Shown here: one piece after another, positions 27,952 to 37,024 of the stretch | Position numbering within the stretch: the stretch's first letter is position 1 | Layout of the letters: each line of letters opens with the position of its first letter | From: Dermatophagoides farinae | Taxonomy: Eukaryota > Arthropoda > Arachnida > Sarcoptiformes > Pyroglyphidae | Assembly: GCF_024713945.1 (NCBI RefSeq) | Contig: NW_027461517.1 | Span: forward strand, 62,001-126,000 | Length of the DNA: 64,000 nt | Direction: 5' to 3' | The notes under the pieces: model-generated | What the model saw: only the letters and a program-made list of their open reading frames with translations | What the model was told of the DNA's origin: nothing | Databases searched by the model: none | Translations under genes and position numbers: made by a program

Positions 27952-30900
27952 AAATAAGTTGGGTCCAACGGAGACTCAAAGTCATTCTTCAAATTTTCTT
28001 CGGCAGATGCTTCTGTTGCTTCTCCTTTTCCCAAGGCAAAACTTAGGAAGTGCACAGCACGGCTGCGTTTTTCATAAAAATCGGTTGGAGGCATTACAAT
28101 GTATTGTACGTTTTCGATTGCGGAAAAACCAAAAGAGTTCCAGTTGAAGTTCCAAATCTTTGTTTGTGGAACGAAAAATATTCCTTTATTATTCGTGTCT
28201 ACCTCACTTTCGATTTCATTGAAAAAGCCTTGTTCAAATTCTTTTATGGGATTGCCTCTTAAAACTTCACTTATGCCTTTCTCAGACAAAACATATGAGG
28301 CGACCTGCACTCCAGTAGTAAGCAGTTGCAAAATACACAAGCAACAGTTGTTGATGGCCAGTGAGCCAAAATTATCTTTGTTTGGATCAAGCATTTGTCT
28401 GAAAACAAGCAAGTCTTGCTTGTTGGGAAGTGTGTTCCAAGCAGAAGTTCTTATAAATCCAAAACAAGCTTGATCAGATAATAGCGCGTGAGTCGGATCA
28501 CTAGCACACAAAACAACATACTCATTTGTACCGTACTGGGGAGGAATTAAAAACTTGGTGACATTCCAAATTTCGTCACTTGATTTGTGGCCGAACATGT
28601 ATGCTCCTATGCTCGCTGAAAAAGATCCCGCCTTAACAAATTTGCTCAGTAAATTAGAACATATCACTAACTTGCTTGCTCCAGCGACATCACTGCAAGA
28701 CTGAACAATTTTAATATTGGCTGCAATCGCTGGTAATATGCGACTGTCTTGTATTTGGATTCTCCAGCTGGTATTTCCTGAAAACTTCTGAGACTCGTAA
28801 TCAGTCTGCGTCGCCACAATAATGTTTTGACCATGTACATTCGAAGTTTTAAAAGCCTTCACAGACGCATCAGTAGATACACCTTTAGAACTATCAATTT
28901 TTTGGGCTTCTGCGTTGTTAGCCGTGGCGTTCATGTTACTGGCTCCCAAAATAATATCACGTATTTCTGATTGCAACAAACTACTGACCGAGATATTGTT
29001 TCTTATCGCATAGTTATTGAGGACAATATCAGTTAACTCAGACTCAAGCTTTTCCCACAAATCCAATGACAACGTAGGCCAAATATGAGGGGAATTTGGA
29101 TTCATATTTTCATTTAAAAGCTTAATAGTTTCTTCTGTATTTACTAAAGCAGCTCTTAAAATGATCAAAAGTCGAGTAAACGCTGTGTAAGCAGATATTT
29201 CATTCAACCAATCGTCGTAAATATTGTAAATATGTAACTCAGATTTCTCAGCTGCGTCAATTAAAGCTCGAAGCTTGGGTACCTTTATTAACGCAGCGAA
29301 AGGCAAGTCTAACTCGCTATGTTTTATTTGAATGTCAGGATAGTCAAGTAAATTTACTTCAATGGGATCCATTGTGCTCTTTCTAATTAAGATTAGTTCA
29401 CTAGGATGAGCCTCAACCGGCATTGAACGAATTAATAAACTAATTTCTTCAGCAGCCTTCCATTTAGACAACTGAGACAGTCGCTTTTGACCTGCCCAAA
29501 CACTTGAATGTACTATTTTCAAAAACAGCTCACCTGTTGCTGCGTTGACAATAAATATAGCTCCGTTTACTGGTTTAGTCGCTAAATTTCCTTCAAACGT
29601 TCTGTGTATTGAAACTCGGTACACGTTTTTATCGTCAATAAACCATGCTGACTGATTATTCAACATGGCAGAAAGGTTGATTGTAGTGAATTTCATTTGG
29701 TCAGGCATGTTGGAATGCAGTTGTAGACTCTTTTTTATTCTTTCTCTAAGAATGTAAAGAGCAGGATTATTTCGATTCATTTTTTCTAATGCGTCACGTA
29801 AAAACGGTTTAAACCGGTGGAAGTATCTTCCGTACGCGCTGTAGATGTTGTAAGCTAAATCGAAACCAATAACGATTCCGTTTTTACATGGGTATAAAGT
29901 AACGGCATCCGTCGTGTAATCTAGATATTTTATTTTTGAGTGTTTTTCTATGTTGTGAGTATCATAGTTTCCCCAGCAAAGTTGAATGTCTATGAATAAA
30001 TTGCGAGCATCATCTGGATTACTGGCGTACGCGTCTTCTTTGGAAAGCAAACTAGGTTCAGACAACAATACAGGGTTAATAGTTTCTAGTAATATATCTG
30101 CGGCGGAGAAGTTCATTTTATAACTCTTTCGTGGGTGAATACTCATTTTCTTTACAGAAGACAATTTCAAATTCAATGTTTCAAGATCTAATAATTGACA
30201 TAAATCCATTACCAGACTTTCATGGATTTTTTGCCATAAATGTGCCCGGAAGATTTGGACTAAACAAATTTTCAAAATAGGTATTTTACCATGCATAAAT
30301 ATTCCTGTTAAGTCTAGTTGTACTTGAAAACCTATATATACATTAGCTCTGTTAATCGTAGGACTCCACCATAAAGCGAAACGTCTATTTGGAATTTGAT
30401 TTAAACCGCTGCGCTGAGCATTTGTTAATTTTTTGCACTTAAGCACTACTTCAAGCCCTTGATTTCGCTGCCAAAACAAACCTTCCCATGAAGAGAAAAA
30501 AGTTGCTTTGAACAGCGAATGCTCCAAAATACATTCTATTCCGCCCAACGCTTGGATAATATCTGTACGGTAATTGTTCAAATTCCATAGTCTGCCATCG
30601 AAGTATTGAGATGTCCAATAAAATAAAACCCATTTACATGTTTGATATTTCACAAACTCGGCTCGAGCGCGCCAACCTCTATTGTAATACAACAAAAATC
30701 TGTTTTTTTGAAACAAAACATTGATTCTCGGTAACCCTCTATCCCAAATATCATTCACGTCTTCAAGCGATAGTTTACGATTTTCGATTGTACAAAGCTT
30801 TCTTTTTAACAAATATTCATTCCACACAATAACACTGTCATTAAACTCAGTTTCCCACGAATTAATATATCGGTATAAATTAGGAATGACAGAATTTGTT

Positions 30901-33900
30901 TCTATATCTCCTAACCCAGCTCTAAAATGGGTGATTACGGATTCAACTTGTTTGCTATATTTCAAATCAGCCGAAGGAATCAAAACGTGACCCATGGAGA
31001 GCATACCTAAACCACCTAATTCTTTAGGCGCGTAAAAAACAACAGGTGGAAACCTAGAAGGCATTTTGCTGTTAAGTCCCGACTTAATTCTTACTTGAAT
31101 TTTGTTTTCAGATTTAACTATTAAATCCAACATTCGTTCACTAGTCACCGCAGCTTCTCTATAGTACGCAAGCATACTTAATAAAGTAGTATTCCATTTT
31201 GCAGCCACTTTAGTGAATGTAGCATTTGTTGTGCATTGCAGAATATTGCGAATTCTATTTTCAAATTCATGAATGCCTTCTTTAGAAATCGTTAAATATA
31301 AAGTTGCAATTACTTCATTATCGATAGAATGCAAAGGCCAAAATGCTGACGAAGTGGAAATTATACTTGTTGGATCCACATCGATATCAGAACTTAACTT
31401 AAGTATGTCGGATTCTCTACAACGTGGCAAAAAACGTAAATCGAAATTACACATCTTGAGTAAAAGATTCGGATTCTCTGCAGAATAAATAGAGACAAAT
31501 GAATCTGAAGCGCAAATTTCAGCTACATATTTTGGAATACGAGCTGAGATAAAAGTATAAACTACGTTTGCTAGTCGAAAATCTTCGGCTACAAACCTCA
31601 TTCTATAAGATTCAGGCCATATTAACTGGCAAGAGTCATCAAAAAGAAGCTTATTATCTGAAAAAACATCAGATTTTTCTTGAACATATTGACAAACTAT
31701 TTCATTTGAGTCTTTTTCAGAAATATGAATGAGAATAAAAACTTCGTCTAAATAACGTCGATATGCAACAATTGGAAGTTTAATGTCTGGGTCGTTACTA
31801 GTGAAATTCTTGACCTCTTCCTTAGGAAGATTTTCGAGTTTTCCCTTGTGTAATTTATCGGCCATTTCTATACCTAGAATTAGTAGATCACATGCCAAAC
31901 CGTAAAATTGAAGAACGAAAGATGAAAATTGTAAACCGAGCAACATTCCGAAATGGTTTGTGTACGACATATCCTTAAAAGCCAACACTACGTTAAATTT
32001 GCTCGAAATATAATCAGCCAAACTATTGTCCATAATCAATCTGAGTAGTCGATTAAGTAATGTCAGATCAACATATTTAGCCAGCTTACATAATTTAGCT
32101 CTCATCAGCGCTACTCGCGAGCCGTTTTCTGTATCCCAAATCTTTGGAATTCTATTAATTTCGGTAGCAAACTTATATATCATCAAAGGGTTGGGTTCAG
32201 TATCCGATGGTTTAATCCAGTCAGGGAATAACTCAGCGACATCAGCTTCATAACATAAATATTGATCAAGATAGGCGTCGACAATAGATTCAAACGCGTC
32301 GACCTGATAAATTGGCACTATGTCGCTTCCTGTTTCATTAAAGTCAAGAACGATTTCTTTATATGAACGCTGAACTAAAAAATATTTCTTAATTTTCAGT
32401 AACGTTTCGATTGGATTTTCTCTCGCTTTCTCAATCATCTCCAAACAATTTCTTTGAGAAGACGTTAACGAAGAGTTACTTGAATAAACTTCTTGCAATC
32501 TGTCTAGAGCCAAAGTCAATATTTGATTATTATGTTTGTAATTTGAATTTGGAAAAGTAATTTGTTGAAATCCTTGTAACTGTAGCCAATATGCCATTGA
32601 GTTATACATTTTAAGTGCATCCGTAATCGAAATAAAAGGCCCTTGAGCGAGATACGTTTTTTGTCTTTCATGTTCTTCTTTAACATAAAGTCGAGCCAAC
32701 CTACCGAGGTTTTTTTTTGCTACGGCTTTTGGAATTATCACACCTCGCAACATTCTCTTACGCAATATTAACGCGTAGTTAGTCCACCACTGACTCTTCA
32801 AAATAATGTACCTTTCTATTACTTTGGCAATTGGTTCTGGCAAGATAGAAAGGTCGTAATGTTTATTTGCTTTCCAACATCTCCAAGTTTCAGAAAGATG
32901 CTCAAGAATTAGTTTTGATTTTGATTCTCGCAAAGACAGTGGTATTAATTGAGAAATTTCACGTATTACAGCAGCCTTCATTTCCAGATTGCTGTACGCC
33001 TCGATTCTTTGTTTAGAAACTACTTTCGCGGTTTTAACAGTATTTCTTCCTTCAAAAGTTCTCAGCAACAAGTTTCCAAGCCAATCTGTCAATAAAGGCA
33101 AAATCCCACGAATGAAAGTAACCCACGTTTTCCACGATTGAATCCAAAAACCAACACCTGGGCCTTTTTTTAGCGGGGGCGTATTAAATTTGGCATATAC
33201 CAACCTTTTAATGGCTTTACATTTTTTAATTTGGCGTAATACTCTATATTTATATCTGTAAATTGAAGTAATATGTCCCATATGATTTAACGTATATTGA
33301 ATACAATCGGCCAACTGGTACGCATTGATTCGATGTATTCGATATTGAACGTGCGCGTCGCAAAGTATTTTTAATGTTCTTAATAACTCACGGCACAAAT
33401 GAAAACTATTTCCAAATCGACTTTTTTTTCTTTCTTTGGTAGTAAGAGTTTTAGTCGGTCGTATGTTGAAATTATAATCAAGATGTAGAAACTGCAGATT
33501 TCTCTTGTGCAAAAGCAAATTCAGTATTCTATGGCCTTGCTTGCAAACTGATAAAGCAACTTCCAGCCAGTCCATTTCTGTTTTGGAAAAATACGGAGTT
33601 TTTTCCAATAAGCTCAAAAGACTGGCTTTCTTTTTTACCGTCAATCTTCTGTTTTTAATACAGCACTTGGTCCATATTTTAAGCAGTTGCTTGGCGCTTT
33701 TAGAAACTTTGAACTTTTCTGTTTGCGGGATGTGATCTCTGTACCAGCTTTTTGCTATGGAAACTTCATGAGCAGATTTAGTAGGACCAGATAATCGATG
33801 AAATACTGGGCTCGCGACATACAGTTCCAACACATTTGTTAAAACTGACGAATCCAAGTCGATATTTTTTAGAAAAGGGTCGAATCGTGATCTACCAATT

Positions 33901-34973
33901 AAGGATTTGACATCGATTTCTGTTTTACTTACTGATAACTGAGGCGAATAAAGTTTTAAGTTATTGTCTTCCCACGGAAGCAAACACCAATTGGAAAAAT
34001 TGTCACATTCTTCAAACAGGAAGTACTCGTCGTCGAAGACATAGGCTGTTTCTTCGTCTTGTTTGTTTGGCAAACAATATAACGGATAAGCATACCTGTT
34101 TAGCATAATATTCCGCGGCCTTTCACAGTAAAGACTAGGGAAAGCTAAAATATATTGATTTTTCAATTTCACTCTGTATATGTTAGTTATTACAGGTCTG
34201 AGAGTAGAAAAAAATGAAATGCTAGTGGTGTCTTCGTCTTTAAACAAAGGTTCAAATTTCGGAAAACCAGGGAGCGTCAAACTTAAACTTTTCCCGTTAT
34301 AAAAAGAAACGAGGTCAAACAGATAGTAATAGTTTGGATCATTTCTTGTTAAGTTAAGCACTGACGCACATTTAGCTAAGTAAGCACTGGTTTCAGCGTC
34401 AATCGAGTAAGAAGAATAGTTCAAACCAGATACGAGGCTCTTTTTTTTGTCAAATTGAGACCCTTTCACAAACAAAAACGGTTTTGAAGAACGAAGCTGC
34501 TTGTTGACAGATTCGTTGTCAATGTTCAAGCTCAAAGTCACAGGCTCTGGAAGTGGTTTAGCAAGTACGTACTCCGTATAATTAATAATTGGCTCGTCAT
34601 CATCGAACACTGGCACGTTCAATCGATGAAAATTGGGTCTGTCGAATTTCTCTTGTCGCATTGCCCTCCAGGCTCCAGAACACTGCGCGTTAAAAACAGA
34701 TGGAATTACTTTGTTGGAATTCAAGATGAAAGACAGTGCTCCAGAATTGTGGTAAAGCACAGTTACATTTTTGGCAGACTCCCAAGGCATGGGAATGTTT
34801 TCAAACGCTTTAAATATAGCTAGTGGCAAATACTTGAGTCCAGCCAAAAACAGTAATTTTTGTGACTTGAGTTTTTTGCTAGATTGGCTGTCATAACTCA
34901 AAAAAATTTTTCTCAATAGCTCTGGAGGCTGATACAAAGCATAATTTTTTGTCAAGTCATTTTTGAAATTCAT
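27948..34973 (-). CDS. PRP8: Pre-mRNA-processing-splicing factor 8 (Prp8)
   Basis: A 2341-residue protein, the normal length, coded in one 7-kb frame. Landmarks seen are the N-terminal PPELLRK motif, the thumb-region signature GPGVGFWIQSWKTWVTF, and the RNase-H-like region near HSSVWAGQKRLSQLSKWK. The C-terminal Jab1/MPN domain ends in SRAVHFLSFALGKGEA, the match to human FLNFALLQEGE, and has a short extension. Prp8 forms the cavity of the U5 snRNP and spliceosome that holds the active site and regulates Brr2 and Snu114. The N-terminal proline-rich stretch of other species is absent. The 7-kb gene has no intron. Confidence 0.95.
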   Translation of the reverse strand: MNFKNDLTKNYALYQPPELLRKIFLSYDSQSSKKLKSQKLLFLAGLKYLPLAIFKAFENIPMPWESAKNVTVLYHNSGALSFILNSNKVIPSVFNAQCSGAWRAMRQEKFDRPNFHRLNVPVFDDDEPIINYTEYVLAKPLPEPVTLSLNIDNESVNKQLRSSKPFLFVKGSQFDKKKSLVSGLNYSSYSIDAETSAYLAKCASVLNLTRNDPNYYYLFDLVSFYNGKSLSLTLPGFPKFEPLFKDEDTTSISFFSTLRPVITNIYRVKLKNQYILAFPSLYCERPRNIMLNRYAYPLYCLPNKQDEETAYVFDDEYFLFEECDNFSNWCLLPWEDNNLKLYSPQLSVSKTEIDVKSLIGRSRFDPFLKNIDLDSSVLTNVLELYVASPVFHRLSGPTKSAHEVSIAKSWYRDHIPQTEKFKVSKSAKQLLKIWTKCCIKNRRLTVKKKASLLSLLEKTPYFSKTEMDWLEVALSVCKQGHRILNLLLHKRNLQFLHLDYNFNIRPTKTLTTKERKKSRFGNSFHLCRELLRTLKILCDAHVQYRIHRINAYQLADCIQYTLNHMGHITSIYRYKYRVLRQIKKCKAIKRLVYAKFNTPPLKKGPGVGFWIQSWKTWVTFIRGILPLLTDWLGNLLLRTFEGRNTVKTAKVVSKQRIEAYSNLEMKAAVIREISQLIPLSLRESKSKLILEHLSETWRCWKANKHYDLSILPEPIAKVIERYIILKSQWWTNYALILRKRMLRGVIIPKAVAKKNLGRLARLYVKEEHERQKTYLAQGPFISITDALKMYNSMAYWLQLQGFQQITFPNSNYKHNNQILTLALDRLQEVYSSNSSLTSSQRNCLEMIEKARENPIETLLKIKKYFLVQRSYKEIVLDFNETGSDIVPIYQVDAFESIVDAYLDQYLCYEADVAELFPDWIKPSDTEPNPLMIYKFATEINRIPKIWDTENGSRVALMRAKLCKLAKYVDLTLLNRLLRLIMDNSLADYISSKFNVVLAFKDMSYTNHFGMLLGLQFSSFVLQFYGLACDLLILGIEMADKLHKGKLENLPKEEVKNFTSNDPDIKLPIVAYRRYLDEVFILIHISEKDSNEIVCQYVQEKSDVFSDNKLLFDDSCQLIWPESYRMRFVAEDFRLANVVYTFISARIPKYVAEICASDSFVSIYSAENPNLLLKMCNFDLRFLPRCRESDILKLSSDIDVDPTSIISTSSAFWPLHSIDNEVIATLYLTISKEGIHEFENRIRNILQCTTNATFTKVAAKWNTTLLSMLAYYREAAVTSERMLDLIVKSENKIQVRIKSGLNSKMPSRFPPVVFYAPKELGGLGMLSMGHVLIPSADLKYSKQVESVITHFRAGLGDIETNSVIPNLYRYINSWETEFNDSVIVWNEYLLKRKLCTIENRKLSLEDVNDIWDRGLPRINVLFQKNRFLLYYNRGWRARAEFVKYQTCKWVLFYWTSQYFDGRLWNLNNYRTDIIQALGGIECILEHSLFKATFFSSWEGLFWQRNQGLEVVLKCKKLTNAQRSGLNQIPNRRFALWWSPTINRANVYIGFQVQLDLTGIFMHGKIPILKICLVQIFRAHLWQKIHESLVMDLCQLLDLETLNLKLSSVKKMSIHPRKSYKMNFSAADILLETINPVLLSEPSLLSKEDAYASNPDDARNLFIDIQLCWGNYDTHNIEKHSKIKYLDYTTDAVTLYPCKNGIVIGFDLAYNIYSAYGRYFHRFKPFLRDALEKMNRNNPALYILRERIKKSLQLHSNMPDQMKFTTINLSAMLNNQSAWFIDDKNVYRVSIHRTFEGNLATKPVNGAIFIVNAATGELFLKIVHSSVWAGQKRLSQLSKWKAAEEISLLIRSMPVEAHPSELILIRKSTMDPIEVNLLDYPDIQIKHSELDLPFAALIKVPKLRALIDAAEKSELHIYNIYDDWLNEISAYTAFTRLLIILRAALVNTEETIKLLNENMNPNSPHIWPTLSLDLWEKLESELTDIVLNNYAIRNNISVSSLLQSEIRDIILGASNMNATANNAEAQKIDSSKGVSTDASVKAFKTSNVHGQNIIVATQTDYESQKFSGNTSWRIQIQDSRILPAIAANIKIVQSCSDVAGASKLVICSNLLSKFVKAGSFSASIGAYMFGHKSSDEIWNVTKFLIPPQYGTNEYVVLCASDPTHALLSDQACFGFIRTSAWNTLPNKQDLLVFRQMLDPNKDNFGSLAINNCCLCILQLLTTGVQVASYVLSEKGISEVLRGNPIKEFEQGFFNEIESEVDTNNKGIFFVPQTKIWNFNWNSFGFSAIENVQYIVMPPTDFYEKRSRAVHFLSFALGKGEATEASAEENLKNDFESPLDPTYF

Positions 34974-35174
34974 TCACTATAAACATTTGTAATAACAAAA
35001 CTAATAGTATCAACAAAGACTAAAATCAAGTTTTGGCATGTAGAGTTAATCCAAGTCTGCTAGTACTCAGAAAACGAATTACTTTATAGAAATTTAATTT
35101 TTTTTTAATATCCAAATATTTCTGCTAATGAATGAACGGCTATAATTAAGTCTGATTGATCAAACATTAACAAT

Positions 35175-35815
35175 ATGATTTTAAGTTTTTTTCTTATTAG
35201 TTTGCAGATCATTCGTGCCACGGAATATATCATTTTAAGCAAGTATAGCGCCAGATGTAATCAACAACAAACCATACCATCCAATATTTTTACAATAAAC
35301 GTAAGTTATAAATAAAAAATGCTTAGAACTTAGTCAACTTGTTATATGAACCTATTTATGAATGTTTACTAGCATCATTTACAAAAAGTAACGACATTAT
35401 TGAAAATATTACACTTTGTAATGGCAATGCAGCTGAAATTCACGCTGACTCACCGCAACAGTTTTTCTTATTGACAAAATCTTCTTTAATGTGTTTTTTT
35501 AAAAACTCTGCATACACGGTTGAAATAAACGCTCAAGAAGTATGTCAGAAAAAAAAATACACTCGGCTAAATCCAAATGTGACGTCGCTTAGCGAGATAT
35601 TCAATCAGCTGCGAAATGCTGAATCTGAAAAATTAACAGTTAATCTAACGGACCCGTCGGCTATTTCTGCATACGAATGTATTTCCAAAAGTGAAATAAA
35701 AGCTGCAGACGCTTTCTTCATACTAGTTCGTAAAAGAACGAAAAAGTCTTTCAATTCACTGGGTGTCGAAGGCTATCTAGCGCCTTGTGATATAAAAGGT
35801 TCTATTGAAAATTAG
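35175..35815 (+). CDS. Secreted orphan protein, two exons
   Basis: Exons 35175-35300 and 35327-35815 give 204 residues. The intron is 26 bases, phase 0, and the later of two possible AGs (35333) would break the frame, so the first (35326) is used. The N-terminus MILSFFLISLQIIRATEYI looks like a signal peptide. The rest is mixed alpha/beta in appearance with a few cysteines (CLLAS, LCNGNA, MCFF, QEVCQ, ECIS), possibly disulfide-bonded, and no family is recognised. The next gene begins 12 bases after its stop on the same strand. If real, it is an extracellular or endomembrane protein. Confidence 0.6.
35301..35326 (+). other. 26-nt intron, shortest in the window
   Basis: GTAAGT donor, CTTAG acceptor, phase 0. 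A second acceptor-like TTAG lies seven bases further on, but using it breaks the downstream frame. Confidence 0.6.
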
Positions 35816-35827
35816 TTTTAAAGCGCA

Positions 35828-36542
35828 ATGCGCTTTGTAATAAATCAGTCACCACTCTTGGAAATGAACACGGAGGTTATTACATTTATAATAAGTAATA
35901 ACATACAAACATTAGCTCATACTTCTGTTTTTTTCAGCCATTTTGTCAGTCAAAACCCTGTATTTGTTACATCAGACTATCTCATATGTATCTTGTTAGC
36001 TAGCTTTTCTCGTCTCGTCTGGTATCCCACCACTAGAATTTCCAAAGTAAGTTTTGTGCAAACCATTTTTGTAGTATTGGTTTTCATATGTCGATGTTGT
36101 ATTCAACATTTTAGTTTTAGTGCCCGTTTTATTGGTCGAAAGGAAAAAAAAATATACTACAAAAAAACATAAAATACTTCTATCGTGGCCAAGTATAGCT
36201 ATCCTCTCATTGCTTTTAGGAGTCATTGAAAATCCTGAAAGAAATATTTACTCGAGACAAATTCTAGTCGGTTTTAGCTTTTATAACGAAGCGTTGGCCA
36301 TGTTACCACAGATCATCAATTTACTCCAACACGAACAACACATTACAAGCAGTTTTCTCACTCACTTTTTGTTCATGGCGTCAAAATTACTCAAAATTTA
36401 TTTCTGGTTTCAAATGTTGTCGTTTCAATCAACTTTTTTTTTTTTAATTTGTGCTGACATGTTGTCGATCATTTTAACACTATCCTACATTTACTACTAT
36501 CAACTACACAAACTTAAATATTATTATTACTTAGTTCGTTAA
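35828..36542 (+). CDS. ERD2-like seven-helix protein (KDEL-receptor family, divergent)
   Basis: Exons 35828-36046 and 36075-36542 give 228 residues, or 216 from the Met at codon 13 (35864), the size of ERD2. The splice joins LVWYPTTRISK to YWFSYVDVVFNILVL. The best match is the TM5 region: GFSFYNEALAMLPQIINLLQ, where ERD2 has FSIYLESVAILPQLFM with its conserved glutamate. Next, ITSSFLTHFLF matches the ITTHYLFFLG of ERD2. ERD2 returns escaped ER-resident proteins from the Golgi. Two ligand residues of true receptors (the Arg in TM6 and the Asp in TM7) do not appear at the expected places in an eye alignment, so function may differ. Confidence 0.6.
36047..36074 (+). other. 28-nt intron in the ERD2-like gene
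   Basis: GTAAGT donor, TTGTAG acceptor, phase 0. It joins the N-terminal frame to the frame that carries the ERD2 core. Confidence 0.7.
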
Positions 36543-37024
36543 TCACTCAGTACGTTCTTTCAAGTTTTCAAATAGATATATATGAGTAACAATTTTAAAT
36601 GTTTGCAATATGTTTTATAATATCAAATTCAAATTGTAACAGTAAAATTTCTTTATTAAAATTATACTTTTATTTCGGATTAATTACTAAAATTAATAGC
36701 CCTGCAAGTAAATTAAATTTGATTATTTACTAGAATTACGATTCAGTCTCTTATGCTTCAATTCAATGTAATTCTCACGTTTTTGTATTTGATTCAGTAT
36801 AACATGTTAATTCAGGCTTTAACTATCAAATTGCCAAAGCTTTAAACATATAATACTTATAATTGTTCATGAAATTGTTTATATATAATACATATAATAA
36901 ATTTTGTTCACTAATAGGAAACTTTATAATTCATAATTATTTTTTTACTAAATATACATAGACTTTAATATTACATTATATTAATATTTGTAAAATAAAG
37001 TTGCCAAGCAAATCCGATAGTTGA
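36543..37024. other. AT-rich tail-to-tail spacer
   Basis: The 482 bases between the ends of the ERD2-like gene and of DOP1 hold TATATA-type runs and no gene that I can support. Confidence 0.4.

Noticed and set aside
35327-35333. Use of the second acceptor AG for the 35301 intron
   Set aside because: It shifts the frame and ends the protein soon after.
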